64,000 nt of DNA from positions 186,001-250,000 of the forward strand of contig JAPFBL010000370.1 of NCBI GenBank assembly GCA_026182355.1, written 5' to 3'. Below, in pieces: positions 21,641 through 32,086 of the stretch (positions are counted from its first letter, which is position 1; every line of letters begins with the position of its first letter). Below the pieces are notes generated by a model, which saw nothing but the letters and a program-made list of their open reading frames with translations, had not been told where the DNA came from and made no database searches. A program made the translations under genes and the position numbers. Origin of the DNA: Hermatobates lingyangjiaoensis (lineage: Eukaryota > Arthropoda > Insecta > Hemiptera > Hermatobatidae).

Positions 21641-21965
21641 TGTTTAACAAGATTTCACAATAAACAGGTGAAAAAAAATCAACTTTCAAACCACAGAGAG
21701 AAATAAAAAAAAAACAGGTTAACTAAGATCTTTTAACCAAAACAAGCGGTCTTCTGATGAAGTATAATTATGACAGGCGGTCATTCGTCAGTATTAGTTG
21801 GATTCTGAAGAAGACCGCTTGGGTTGGAAGGCAGGATATTAGTCACTTTTCCGATTTCCTGTTGTGGGTTAGACGTTTTATGTGTGTTGTATAACATTTA
21901 TAGAACCTATATTAATTGAACCAGTCTATATTAAATTAATTAGAACCAATGTTTTTGTTAAAGAG
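21640..21965. repeat. Second copy of the satellite-bearing foldback, with a single degraded unit
   Basis: The flanks GATTTCACAATAAACAGGTG and the downstream region (GTATAACATTTATAGAACC..ATTGAACCAGTCTATATTAA) match the flanks of the 19.6-20.3 kb array. Only one unit of CTGAAGAAGACCGCTTGGG is present. It shows the ancestral, non-expanded state. Confidence 0.75.
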
Positions 21966-22308
21966 TTATCTAACAATACGCAGGAAAATAATTTTAAGTT
22001 TCATTATCAATTCAGAGGATTTCCTTTTATTTTTTTCAGTTTTTTTTTTCAGAGAGAATATTTTTTTTCATTTTGTTATTTTGACAGTAACAGCAAGCAT
22101 ACATAACGATTTATCTCGAGTAATTTAAACGTACTTTTAAGTTCCCTTTATAGTAGTAATACAGAAAGAGTTATAATTTATTTTTACTGGTTTTGATTTA
22201 CTTCTTCAAATCATTGATTCAATAGTTTAATAAAAAATACTAAAAAAAAACAGAATAAATAGAAAAACGAAATGAACTTTTTTGAATAAAAATAATTCAA
22301 TGTTTTCT

Positions 22309-22883
22309 TATCTAGGCCACATCCTATACAATTTAGAGACCCCACTTTCTACATGTAAGCTTTGGATCAGACAAAGAATTGATGAACGCATCAAACAAAG
22401 GTGGTCTGAGGAGGACACGTGTCTTATTTCAAAGCAGTTATGGCCTTCTTGTAATTCTAGAAGAACGAAGGATCTTCTTTCTAAGAATAGAAGAGATGTA
22501 GCCAATGTGATCGCTGTTTCCACGGGACACTGGCTCGTAGGTAAACACGCCACCAGATTAGGATTGGAGGCGAGAGATTTTTGCAGGGCATGTCAGAACA
22601 AGGAAGAGACAATTTCTCACTTTCTCTGTCAATGCCCTGGTCTGGCTCAAAGAAGGAAAGAAGCACTAGGAGAATACTTCTTTGACAATCTTGAGAACTT
22701 AGCATCCACTGGTATCAGGGATCTGTCTAGATTTATTGTTCTCTCGAGATGGTTCGAGTGGACCAGGGACGGGGGGGAATAGCCCCAAGTTCTCTTTGTG
22801 GTATCACAAGGGACCGGCTTGCGGCCTATGTGTGTTCTCTCTCGGGACGGCCACTGTAACCTAACCTAACCTATCTAGGCCAC
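22309..22883 (+). mobile_element. 5'-truncated Jockey/R1-like LINE with 12-bp target duplication
   Basis: TATCTAGGCCAC occurs at 22309-22320 and again at 22872-22883 as a perfect 12-base duplication, bracketing the insert. The insert holds the last part of ORF2, a 3' untranslated region and a tail of CCTAACCTAACCT. Its 3' 75 bases (TTTGTGGTATCACAAGGGAC..GCCACTGTAACC) closely resemble the 3' end of the SINEs at 36.1 and 55.2 kb. Confidence 0.9.
22321..22782 (+). pseudogene. LINE ORF2 C-terminal fragment
   Basis: The fragment continues the RNase-H-adjacent C-terminal region of Jockey/I/R1-type ORF2 proteins. WIRQRIDERIKQRWSEED is followed by NRRDVANVIAVSTGHWLVGK, then CRACQNKEETISHFLCQCPG, the C-x2-C-x8-H-x4-C knuckle typical of that position. 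The frame is intact to a TAG at 22780. It carries no start codon of its own; the ATG at 22282 is host sequence. The clean frame suggests a recent insertion, but it is a dead 5'-truncated copy. Confidence 0.88.
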
Positions 22884-22892
22884 GTATATTTA

Positions 22893-23042
22893 ATTCTAAC
22901 GTAGTGCAATCACTTATTATGTGGTATTTACTCATTGTAGGGTAAAGATTTAATGAAATGATCTCCACATATACCATACATAATGTTTATACCATTAAAT
23001 TTTTATATGTGGAGACCATTATATTAACTTTTTACCCTACAC
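22893..23042. repeat. HHR-B foldback with ribozymes deleted
   Basis: The outer arms GTGGTATTTACTCATTGTAG and CATATATGTGGAGACC-type blocks are present in both orientations. The HHR cores and centre are missing. The LINE insertion lies about 10 bases to its left. Confidence 0.8.
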
Positions 23043-23084
23043 ATTTATTTAACACTATTTTCCTTTTTTATCCAGTTTTGATCT

Positions 23085-23327
23085 AGCTTCAAACAATAAA
23101 ACACCGACGTTTTGTCTATATTTAAAGATATCTTCAGGGTTACATCAATACAGAATTGTACTATACAATTACAGTAATATAAAAAAAAATTAAATCCAAT
23201 AAGAAAATTTCAAATACCTATTCTTTGCAAATAGGAAAATACCAAGGTAATTATGTATATTAATTAAATTGTGTAACTTATAATTTTTTTTTGTTACTGT
23301 AATTAAATTCAGTATTGTCTACAACTG

Positions 23328-23399
<72 letters not shown>

Positions 23400-23440
23400 G
23401 ACACACACACAAAGACAAACACACAAAGACAACACACAAA

Positions 23441-23502
<62 letters not shown>

Positions 23503-23570
23503 TTTTTTGTAGAAAATGTCTACAAATATAGACGTAATGTCGGCTTAAAGGTGTTGTATTGTTTGAAACT
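23085..23570. repeat. HHR-C foldback split by a long (CA)n tract
   Basis: Left arm minus motif GACGTTTTGTCTATATTTAA with CTTCAGGG. Right arm GTCTACAAATATAGACGTAATGTCGG with AAAGGTGTTGTATTGTTTG. The GAAA is changed in both (AAAA and GTAA), so both cores are dead. (CA)n with AAAGAC interruptions fills 23327-23500. The Thr-His and Cys-Val frames there are artefacts. Confidence 0.75.
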
Positions 23571-23638
23571 GGACTAAACATCGAAAAAAAAAAGAAAAAT
23601 AGTGCTAATATAAAATGTGAAATTTATAATTCGTTATT

Positions 23639-23890
23639 TTGAATTTAAAATATGAATATTGCTTGAATGATGGGAGAAGATTCTTGGAAGGTAATAATCA
23701 GTACATGCCAGCTAATCTTTCTCGGATCCACGGATCGCTGGCTCAGATAGTTGCAACACTAATCAATACACTGCCTTTTAGAGGAGTATTGCTTTCTGAA
23801 CAGAAGTCTTACAAGGGCATCGCGCGTGAAATATATGTCATCAGACTTCATACTGCCAGTCAAACAGAAATAAAAACAACAAAAGTCTAA
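23639..23890 (+). other. Unrecognised 83-codon open frame
   Basis: The C-terminal part has unbiased, protein-like composition (NLSRIHGSLAQIVATLINTL, REIYVIRLHTASQTEIK), with GC above background. GGAAG|GTAATAATCAG offers a possible donor or acceptor near 23690. No family recognised. It ends 12 bases before the mariner-like element. Host exon remnant or chance. Confidence 0.22.
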
Positions 23891-23902
23891 TCCAAATAAC
23901 TA

Positions 23903-24485
23903 CAGGGTGTCCCAAAAAAATGTATACACACTTTAAATTATTGTAATTTAGATGTTTATTGTAATTTTTTTTTTAACCATGTAAACTAATTAATAAGCAT
24001 TATTTTATTGTTTTGCCACCAACTGTTCTCAAACTGCAGTCCGCTTTGTTCTACATACTATCGATAATGCCAAGGGTTTACAAACAAATTTACCCATCTT
24101 TTCGAAGCTGATTAATGCGGGTAATCAATTAATGCGGTACAACCAAATGCAAACTTAATTGTTTACATTTGGTTGTACAAATGTTTTAAGTGGAAAAATT
24201 AAATTTCAGATTAACTCATTCTCTTACTGATGATGATCAAGACCGAAAAAGTACTTGAAAAGGTGCAGCAGGTTCAAGTAAATAAGACCAGCCACAGTGG
24301 AGTTATAAAAACACTGAATTAATCCTTTTGATTATAATCCACAGCATACTGTAATTTCTGATGAGTTAACATGGCGGTCGATCACAACTATGTATATAGT
24401 TATGATGTAAAGTTATAGTTATTATATAAATTATTGTAGTATTACAATAATTTAAATTGTGTATACATTTTTTCGGGACACCCTG
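23903..24485. mobile_element. Mariner/Tc1-like non-autonomous element
   Basis: The terminal inverted repeats CAGGGTGTCCCAAAAAAATG and its complement (with one A/G change) continue to TATACACA, and a TA dinucleotide flanks both ends, the standard Tc1/mariner target. At 583 bases it is too short for a transposase. Short fragments such as NPQHTVISDELTWR (about 24335-24378) may be coding relics. Confidence 0.88.
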
Positions 24486-24489
24486 TATA

Positions 24490-24764
24490 TAACATGCTTT
24501 AAGAAACCTTTCATGGTGCCTTGCCATTTGTAAAATGAAAATAAATTACTTTGTACATATATTCATAAATCCATGAATTCAAAATAAAAATAGGTAAAAA
24601 ATACAATAAAAAAAAAATAAATTGATTAATGACTAAACAAAACAAAAAAAATACTTTATAAGGAGTTTGCTCGTTAATTATAAAATAAATAAGTATATAA
24701 CAACTCTCAGATATAAATATCAAAATATTATCTCGTAATTGTATATTTATATAAAAATACAATT
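24490..24764. other. AT-rich stretch without a recognised feature
   Basis: Only AT-driven short frames. Confidence 0.45.
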
Positions 24765-24860
24765 TTTTGTATCGAGGTCTCTTCTAGCGTCATACAGTTA
24801 AACACCTTTAAGCCAACGTTTCGTCTATATTAATAGACATATTCAGGGCCGCAGCAATAC
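24765..24860 (-). repeat. HHR-C-like solo terminus, G8 mutated
   Basis: Minus strand CTGAATA (G8 replaced by U), stem II GTCTAT..ATAGAC, GAAACGTTGGC. TTAAAGGTGTTTAACTG follows, as in the 23.5 kb copy. Confidence 0.6.
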
Positions 24861-25149
24861 AGAAATTAATTACAGCAACTCGAAACAAATTTTATAAATT
24901 ACATTATTACTATTAATGTAAATAAATTTATCAACTTTTTAAAAATAAACGTTAACTTATAAGGTTTTTATAAAAGAAAAAAAATAGGACATGAAAATTT
25001 TGGTATATTATTTATTGAGACTTGTTAAGATAGTTCCTTAAATATATGCACATAGATATGCTTTTTCACTGAAAAAGCTATCCAAACAGGATAAATAAAA
25101 ATCAATATGATAAAGAAACAAAAAAAAAACACCCTTACAGTCAAGTTTT

Positions 25150-25346
25150 ACCTAATTTTTGGTTTAGGATAAGAAATAAGAGAGGGGAGTCTACTTGTAG
25201 CACGATAGCCTTAACGTCCTCTCCGAGAGATGACATGACCAGAATTTTTCAACTCTCGCGACAATAAATCTAGGGCTACTATGGGTATTGAACCCCGGAA
25301 CTGCCAGTCCAGAGACGAGCACGTTGCCATTGCGCCACCTTGGCTT
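25150..25346 (-). repeat. Diverged SINE
   Basis: Minus strand: GCCAAGGTGGCGCAATGGCA (box A region), GGGGTTCAATACCC (box B), GAGGACGTTAAGGCTATCG. Confidence 0.8.
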
Positions 25347-25554
25347 ATATACTCCAAGCACATAAAGAAATTATAAATATGGCTTAAGAAAAAAAAATAT
25401 AGGACCTAATAGGTTATATAGAAAATTTATATTTGGCGTATTATACTGTGATAACTATTATTTTTTTTTTAATGAGATCAATATTTAAGCTGAAAGAAGT
25501 GATTAGCTGTATGATATCGTGAAGCCAGATACAATACGATATATACTATACGAT

Positions 25555-25710
25555 CAATGATTAAGAAGAAATTGGAAAACAAGACTAAGATCTTTCAACC
25601 GTAACAAGCGGTCTTCGTCAGAATGAAAAACCCACTGGACAAAAAGCCTTTCTTATTGTGGTTTGATCATTGATTGTTATTTTACGTGTTTTTGTAAAAT
25701 CTTTGTATAC
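25555..25710. repeat. HHR-A foldback, right arm truncated
   Basis: The left arm carries a minus HHR-A (25583-25624) whose stem I is broken (CATT instead of GACT). The right arm keeps only TTCTTATTGTGGTTTGATC and the TTTTACGTGTTTTTGTAAAA flank. Confidence 0.8.
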
Positions 25711-25746
25711 TAAACGATACATACGATATAATACAATACCCGTATA

Positions 25747-25998
25747 TCAGACAGTGTTTTCTAGAGTCAGCATTTGTTGATGATTCTTTAATACATTTTT
25801 TTTTTGTTTTGACTTTGCAAAATGTATGTTATAGTGGAAGAAGAGTCTGGCTTGAGTCCAGCTTGCTTCCAGAAGCGAGGGTGGTCGTTTATAAACCGCC
25901 TCCATCTGATAACTACGAGTATTTAGGTCTGTACGATAAAGGCACATCGCACTGACTCCATTTGGGCTTTCTCTCCCCTCGTACTCCCCCAACAAATC
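25747..25998 (-). other. Raised-GC segment with an 82-codon minus frame
   Basis: Residues such as LGEYEGRESPNGVSAMCLYR and RPPSLLEASWTQARLFFHYN look unbiased. No domain recognised and no convincing splice sites. Possible exon or transposon remnant. Confidence 0.2.
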
Positions 25999-26154
25999 AG
26001 CTGGTCAGTGTTAAAAAGCTTCGTATTTCATATAAAACCCTCCAATCCTATTGCATCATATTACTCTTATATAATTAATCTACATGCGTAAATAAAAATT
26101 TAATTCAAAATATAAAATATGAGTTACCAAAGAAACAATGGTAATAAAACAAAT

Positions 26155-26440
26155 ATAAATGATCAAACCACAATAAGAAAATGGGAAAACAAGACTAAGA
26201 TCTTTCAACTGTAACAAGCGGTCTTCGTCAGAGTCAAAAACCCAACTGACAACCGTAACAAGCGGTCTTCGTCACAGTCAAAAACCCAACTGTTGTTGGA
26301 GTTGGGTGAAGGAGTTGGGTTTTTGACTCTGACGAAGACCGCTTGTTACGGTTGAAAGATCTTAGTCTTGTTTTCCCATTTTCTTATTGTGGTTTGATCA
26401 TTGATTGTTATTTCACGTGTTTTTGTGAAATCTTTTTATA
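26155..26440. repeat. HHR-A foldback with a tandemly repeated left core
   Basis: Two minus-strand cores lie on the left (about 26191-26237 and 26257-26281) and one on the right. The outer arms and the TTTCACGTG hairpin flank are intact. The extra left core suggests slippage or template switching within the unit. Confidence 0.85.
26325..26367 (+). ncRNA. Hammerhead candidate, HHR-A
   Basis: Identical in core, stem II and stem III to the consensus: GACU/AGUC stem I, CUGACGA, ACCG..CGGU, GAAA, AGAUCU. Its left-arm partner at 26191 has a weaker stem II (CAGU instead of CGGU). Confidence 0.72.
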
Positions 26441-26624
26441 CTCTTCATATAAGAACTGTATGAAGTTGTGTATTAAGATATTCTATACCTGCTTTTATTT
26501 AATATTTGTTAACAGTTTATTTTAAATATATTTGTTAAATTATTAAATGTATTTATTTTGTTCTGATAATTATTAAAACAACTTAAGCATCTTAGAATGG
26601 ATAAATAAAAAAAATATGCTTCCA

Positions 26625-26950
26625 CTGGCGTAAATGGATACAAAGTCTTTACATAAAAGAGGGGTTTTTTTTTTATTCAAACTACGCGTTTCGAACACTT
26701 TGTGTTCATCGTCAGGTAAACATCCAATGGAAAGAGTAGAGAATCTACCAGAATCGAACATTCACTGAAATAAACTTTCATTTTCACTGAAGTTTCAGTG
26801 AACGTTCAACTGTGGTCGGTCCTTCACTCCTTCCAATGGGATGTTTACCTGACGATGAACACCAAGTGTTCGAAACGCGCAGTTTGAATTCAAAAACTTC
26901 TTTTGTGTGGAGGCGTTGTATACACAAGTATGAGTAAATACCACACAATT
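26625..26950. repeat. HHR-B foldback (CTGACGA subtype)
   Basis: Minus HHR at 26682-26716 and plus HHR at 26848-26882, both with CUGACGA, GAACAC..GUGUUC and GAAACGCG. The inner arms contain TGAACGTTCAACTG-type sequence. The right arm ends in TGAGTAAATACCACACAAT. Confidence 0.82.
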
Positions 26951-27002
26951 ATGGATTGCATAACTAGTGTGTTAATGTATTATGTATTATTTCATAAAGT
27001 TT

Positions 27003-27135
27003 AATAATAAACAAGTATATGAGTCCTTGATTGGTCTTACCTCCCGAACAACCACCCAAGCAGAGCAAATGTAACCTGAAGAAGAACATCAAGTGTTCGA
27101 AACGCGTTGTTTAGTTTCTTGTAATAAGCTTTTTC
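27003..27135 (+). repeat. Solo HHR-B unit
   Basis: The ribozyme at 27075-27109 (CUGAAGA, GAACAU-CAA-GUGUUC, GAAACGCGUUG) is intact with one G-U pair. Upstream AGCAGAGCAAATGTAACC matches the foldback at 31.2 kb, so this is one arm of that subtype. Confidence 0.78.
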
Positions 27136-27139
27136 TTTT

Positions 27140-27765
27140 TTTTTGTGGAAACTTAAGACTTTTCTTAACATTAATCATATAGCTTGAAAATAAATATTTT
27201 TTTGCTTAAATTAAGTTTTATATTGAATAAGACATGGATTCAACCAGGGTTAATTCTCTCATTGGTAGTGTCAAATGTTTTGAGTTCTAAAATGACATTA
27301 TATTAGATATATATTACGTGTATCTTGTAGAAGATTGAAAAATCAACTTTGATATCCCACGAAACGGACGCTAAAATTGTCTTGTTTTTTTTTTTTTAAA
27401 TTTGAACAATGCCAATTAATTATTTAACAGTCATTCTGTAAGTCACAACCTATGCAATCCTTAAAGGATTACCTTAAAGGAGTTTAAGGTGTCCTTTGAC
27501 TCCTTCAACTCTCCACATTTCTTTACTAAAGTAGATTTAAACTCACGATAAACACATAAGTCTTCAATACTCGTCCACATTATATAAAATCTTTTTTTAT
27601 GGAGACTTGGTTCTTCTTTCCCTCATTCTAAGTTTTCTATAAGTTTTTTTAACATAAGCAAAAAGGCAGTTACAAGACTTAGATAATTTTTTTGGTATAA
27701 TTCTTTGTTTATATAAATCAAACTTACAAAGATAACACTTAGAAAACATAACAAAAACTCACTGA
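27140..27765. other. AT-rich stretch without a recognised feature
   Basis: Nothing supported beyond an AAAGGA direct repeat near 27465. Confidence 0.45.
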
Positions 27766-27769
27766 TATT

Positions 27770-28022
27770 TGATGAAGACCGCTTGTTACGGCTGAAAAAT
27801 CTTAATCTTTTTTTTCATTTTTTATTATGGTTTAGAAGTTGTTATATATAGATATATAAGTACAAAATTAAAGTTCATCAGGACTTGGTCAGTTCTTAAA
27901 AAGCGAATGAAAAATCAACAGATATTAATAATGTACGTATTTAATTTCTTAATTCCTTTGTATTGTAGGCCTTTGAAAAAGATTTTGAATAAAATCGAAA
28001 CGTCAGCAATGACAGTTTGATT
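27770..28022 (+). repeat. HHR-A fragment followed by a degraded PLE terminus
   Basis: GATGAAGACCGCTTGTTACG at 27771-27790 is an isolated HHR-A half. At 27972-28010 GAAAAAGATTTTGAATAAAA and TCGAAACGTCAGC keep stem II (GATTTT..AAAATC) and GAAAC but have lost CUGANGA. Confidence 0.6.
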
Positions 28023-28197
28023 AGAAGTGGAAGAAACTGACTGCATTTCGATTTATCTTTTTCTGTTATACATCTGTCCCACGGTCGATAATTTATTATT
28101 GTTTATATATATATATATATATATATATAACAAGATTTCACATAAATACGTAAAATAACAATGAATGATCAAACCGCAATATAAAATGAGAAAAAAA

Positions 28198-28240
28198 GAC
28201 TAAGATCTTTCAACCGTAACAAGCGGTCTTCGTCAGAGTC
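28198..28240 (-). ncRNA. Hammerhead candidate, HHR-A (left arm)
   Basis: Full consensus on the minus strand. The tight spacing to the plus copy means a read-through transcript would pair both copies into one hairpin rather than fold either ribozyme. Confidence 0.7.
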
Positions 28241-28256
28241 CCAAACATTGGGTTTT

Positions 28257-28299
28257 GACTCTGACGAAGACCGCTTGTTACGGTTGAAAGATCTTAGTC
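28257..28299 (+). ncRNA. Hammerhead candidate, HHR-A (right arm)
   Basis: Full consensus on the plus strand, mirror of 28198-28240. Confidence 0.7.
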
Positions 28300-28345
28300 T
28301 TTTTTTTTCCCCATTTTATTGTGGTTTAATAGTGTGGTTTGATCA

Positions 28346-29279
28346 TATGCACATATATATTTATACAAGAAAATAAATTCCATTACAAAGTACAATTATT
28401 GAAAAATAAAAACTTTTTACACATCCTATTCATTTAAAAAAATAATATACATTTTTAGTTATTTTCGTAATTAACTCTTTACTGATAACAACATTTCTAA
28501 AAAAAAAAAAAATATAGATGTGTTTTATAAATTCGTAGAATTAATCATTTAGAAGGTGATAAGACTGAAGCTAGAAGATGAATACTGATACGGGTTTAGC
28601 ACGATAAAAACATATCACTTTCAGCGGCAGATATAGAGGATTAAAGCTTTTTCTTTGAGCTCCAATTACGTATTCCTGATTTACTTTTAATAATATTTCA
28701 AATCCATTAACAATATTAGCGAAAAAAATTAAAGTAGATATTAAATTATTAATAATAAAAACCATTATGATTTTTTTTCTTCATGGACTATAATACGAGT
28801 ATCATTATGACTCCACAATTTGTTATATTTTATTCTGGACCTTCAAAAATATTTCAAATTGAATTAATATAGAATGTTGGATCAAAACTAAGAACAGATA
28901 AATCGCAATTTATGTATGTTTTTAAAGGTTTAAGTTATTTATTTGATATTTTTAGTTTATTTAACAAAGAAGTGAAAACAGAGATACATCTTTTTTATAG
29001 ATCAGATATTTATGAATTATGAAACGTGGTTGCCAAGATTGTGCGGTAGAGTTATTTCTTATTTATCATTAAAAACAGTTGCACTTGATTAAAGGAAAAG
29101 GTACTTGAGAGGAGTATTAAAGAGCAGAGATCAACAATCTGTTTTTATTAATATGGGAATTACAGATTTGAAAATGTTGCTTATCTAGCATTAAAGAAAT
29201 ATGCAGAATATAAACCCTATATGTTAATAATTAGTGTTGTAGTTAATATATGTGTTGTTTGATCTCAAAACAACAGTTG
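28346..29279. other. AT-rich stretch without a recognised feature
   Basis: No supported feature. The short minus frame at 28571-28765 is AT-driven. Confidence 0.45.
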
Positions 29280-29394
29280 AGTTAGACCAGGCATGGGCAA
29301 CCTTTGTGAACTGGGAGCTGCATTATGTAATTTCCAAGTGACCGCGGGCCGCTTGGTAATTAATGTGGTATTTCGATACATACAGCTTATGTGT

Positions 29395-29397
29395 ATA

Positions 29398-29470
<73 letters not shown>

Positions 29471-29625
29471 CACACAGGAAAGAGAAAAAACAAATAAAGA
29501 CACACACAAAAGACTCACAACGATATTTCGACATTCGTCGTCATCGGGCAGAAGTAGTGCCTTTGCGTAGCTGAAGCTAACTGATATATATATTATATAT
29601 ATATATATATATATCACTTAATAAA
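29395..29625. repeat. (TA)n tracts flanking a half HHR-D unit
   Basis: TA tracts at 29399-29467 and 29583-29613 enclose a minus HHR-D with CCGATGA (U4 replaced by C), C, GAC-GAAT-GTC, GAAATATCG at about 29524-29552. Confidence 0.75.
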
Positions 29626-29639
29626 ACGAAACACGATCC

Positions 29640-29928
29640 AAACTGGACACAATACGAGTTCAAAATTCAAGAAGTATGACACACAGAGTAAGGAAACACA
29701 CTTTTACAGACTCAAATTTTCGGGTAATCCGTCTTCAGGAGAAAAGAGAAAGGGTGACCAAGCACTTTGTAGACGCAACGTCGGGTTACTTGACGTTACG
29801 TCTACAACGTGCTTGGTCTCCCTTTCTCTTTTCTCCTGAAGACGGATTACCCGAAAATTTGAGTCTGTAAAAGTGTGTTTCCTTACTCTGTGTGTTACTC
29901 TTCTTGAATTTTGAACTTATATATATAT
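29640..29928. repeat. HHR-E foldback, nearly perfect
   Basis: Arms 29655-29785 and 29795-29918 are nearly exact complements. Plus core CTGAAGA near 29837, C, GG-ATTA-CC, then C, GAAAATTTGAG. Minus core near 29722-29740. The two cores match. Confidence 0.88.
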
Positions 29929-29939
29929 ATATATATGAC

Positions 29940-30118
29940 AAACGAAAAATGGTTCGGCAGGACAGATAAAACTTAAAATAAACAGTGACACATAGACTGA
30001 AACATAACAAAGGACTCACTTTTCAATATTTTGACCGTAATGGCGGTCGAAATATTGAAAAGTGAGTCTTTTGTTATGTTTCAGTCTATGTGTCACTGTT
30101 TATTTTAAGTGTTATATA
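29940..30118. repeat. HHR-D-related foldback with minimal loop
   Basis: Arms 29955-30030 and 30043-30112 meet at GACCGTAATGGCGGTC. Only GTCGAAATATT of the ribozyme survives near the centre; CUGAUGA is gone in both arms. Confidence 0.8.
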
Positions 30119-30519
30119 TATATATAGAATACACACTGTGTGCTATATTAAGATGTGAATAAATATTTAACTTTTTATTCTCCTTATAATGAAAATTATT
30201 ATTCATCACATATTTTATTTGCAAAACAATTTATTACAACACAATCTCCAAAATGTTATTGCGTCATACAAGAAAAAACTAAATCATTTCTTGCTATAGT
30301 TATAAACATCTCTCTAAAGTTGTAATTTCCTTCCAAAAGTCTGTGTGAGTTTTTGTTAATAAGCAGAAAGCAAAAGAGTTTTTAATATTGAGATAGAATT
30401 CCAGATAATCTCCGAGGGCCGCACGAATATACGTGAGGGCCGCAGGTTGCCCATGCCTGACTTAGACTATACCCTTAACCCTGTACGGGGTTAATTTTAT
30501 TAAAATTGTTATTTCTGAG

Positions 30520-30660
30520 GTAGTGCAATGAGTTATTATGTGGTATTTACTCATTGTAGGATAAAAAGTTTACATATAAAAATTTAATAGTATAAACACG
30601 CGTTTCGAACACATAGTGTTCTTCTTCAGGCATTAACTAATTTACTTAATTCAGGCTTTT
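30520..30660 (-). repeat. Solo HHR-B unit
   Basis: Minus HHR at 30597-30631 with CUGAAGA, GAACAC-UAU-GUGUUC, GAAACGCG. Outer flank GTGGTATTTACTCATTGTAG. No second arm. Confidence 0.8.
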
Positions 30661-31115
30661 TATTCTACAATAAGATTTTTCTTGTTTAGACACTGTAAAT
30701 CACGAATTTCTTATGATAAAAGTTTGACGAACTATAGATTGTTTATATAAATTTGTGAAGTCTTTAATAAAAGAATTGCAAAGATATATATGGAAAAGGA
30801 AAATTCTAGGATTAGAATATACTCCCTGAATCCATTCTGTACAAATGATATATGCATTATTTTAATGAAGTAATCAAAATAAGCTAAAGATAACGTTAAA
30901 CATCTTGTGAAATGAACAAAGTTAAACTTCTACAGACACCTTATGGGTCTCCAGCCACCATAAAATTAAAAAGCCGGCTAATTCAAAAGTAGCAATTTTT
31001 TTTGTATATATTTGGGATGTTTTCTAGAAGCGTATGCAAGGCACATATCATATCCATAGATGTAAGCCATCATGTATAGGATTTGTGCCTCTACACAATT
31101 TATCAATAGTTAAAT
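30661..31115. other. AT-rich stretch without a recognised feature
   Basis: Nothing supported. Confidence 0.45.
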
Positions 31116-31425
31116 GTCAACTGAGGAAAGTATTATGTCTCCACAGAAAAAAAGTTTATTTTAAAAAACTAACAACGCGTTTCGAACACTTGATGTTCTT
31201 CTTCAGGTTACATTTGTTTTGCTGGGGTGGTTATTCATTGGGTGAGACCAAAACAACGACCTTGCTTGCTTAGAGTCCTTCCTTGGTCTCACCCACCCCA
31301 GCAGAGCAAATGTAACCTGAAGAAAAACATCAAGTGTTCGAAACGCGTTTTTAGTTTTTTATTATAAATTTTTTTGTGTGGAGACCAAATAATTTCCCCA
31401 ATATGATTAAATACCACACTGTATT
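31116..31425. repeat. HHR-B foldback (GAACAUC subtype)
   Basis: Minus HHR 31173-31207 and plus HHR 31316-31350 face a centre with TTGGTCTCACC repeats. The plus copy has AAACAUC in place of GAACAUC. The outer block GTCTCCACA is present on both sides. Confidence 0.85.
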
Positions 31426-31429
31426 TGAT

Positions 31430-32080
31430 TTCAGAATTAATGAATTAATTATCAATTTTGAACACAAGATTAATAATTAATTGCTTCATTCCCCACTGTC
31501 TCGTATGCAGTATATCACTCTAGGTTTTTTTTAATTATGACATAAAGAAATTTAAAAAACTAGCACATTAATTAATAAATAACACATTATTATTGCTACT
31601 CATCATTGTTGCATTTGGCTCATGACTCAATTTTTTTTATTTAATTGTCGTTATCACTAGGATTATGTGTAATAGGTGTTTATTAGTTTATTATGTTTTA
31701 GTTAATGTTACCATAAACTATAACTGGTACAGTAAAAGGATTTTGATCCGTATGTACATAAACATATAATAATATTATTTGACGCTGTTATCTTTAGATT
31801 GCAGAATTTATAACCTGTTTTGATCACTGTGCTCCCTAGCTTTCCAGCCATTTACACCATTAGATCAAATCAGGCAGATGATTTATAAGTTGCCCTTTTT
31901 TGTCACCTTCAAGTTTAGCCACCCAAACTTGGGGTGTCCGAGGTGGACCTCGCAGAGGCGGGCACCATGATTCTACGTCGCGCATTAGACCAATATAAAC
32001 TAACTAATTCACGCAATTATACCAGGGGGCGAAAAACAACAACACGGCAGTTAAACCCCGGTATAAAGGTGGCTCATTTG
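31430..32080. other. AT-rich stretch, then a slightly GC-richer lead-in to the minisatellite
   Basis: A 67-codon frame from 31934 runs into the tandem repeat (SEVDLAEAGTMILRRALDQY at the start). The first part is not repetitive but is unrecognised. Confidence 0.35.
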
Positions 32081-32086
32081 CCTTAC

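Larger units (their letters stand above)
28125..28345. repeat. HHR-A foldback, both ribozymes intact
   Basis: Minus HHR 28198-28240 and plus HHR 28257-28299 are exact complements, and the loop between them is only about 16 bases. It sits beside a (TA)n tract at 28107-28128. A second TGGTTTGATC follows at the right end. Confidence 0.9.
29288..30459. mobile_element. hAT-family element with nested foldbacks
   Basis: Terminal inverted repeats CAGGCATGGGCAACCT and AGGTTGCCCATGCCTG are perfect. The 8-base flanks AGTTAGAC (29280-29287) and ACTTAGAC (30460-30467) differ at one base, as an aged hAT duplication. GGGCCGC motifs lie inside both ends. No transposase is readable. The interior is filled with (TA)n, HHR-D and HHR-E foldbacks that must have inserted later. 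Confidence 0.9.

Noticed and set aside
22308..22705. Minus-strand frames opposite the LINE
   Set aside because: They are shadows of the plus-strand LINE ORF2 fragment.
23278..23581. Open frames of Cys-Val or Thr-His repeats
   Set aside because: They are translations of a (CA)n microsatellite.
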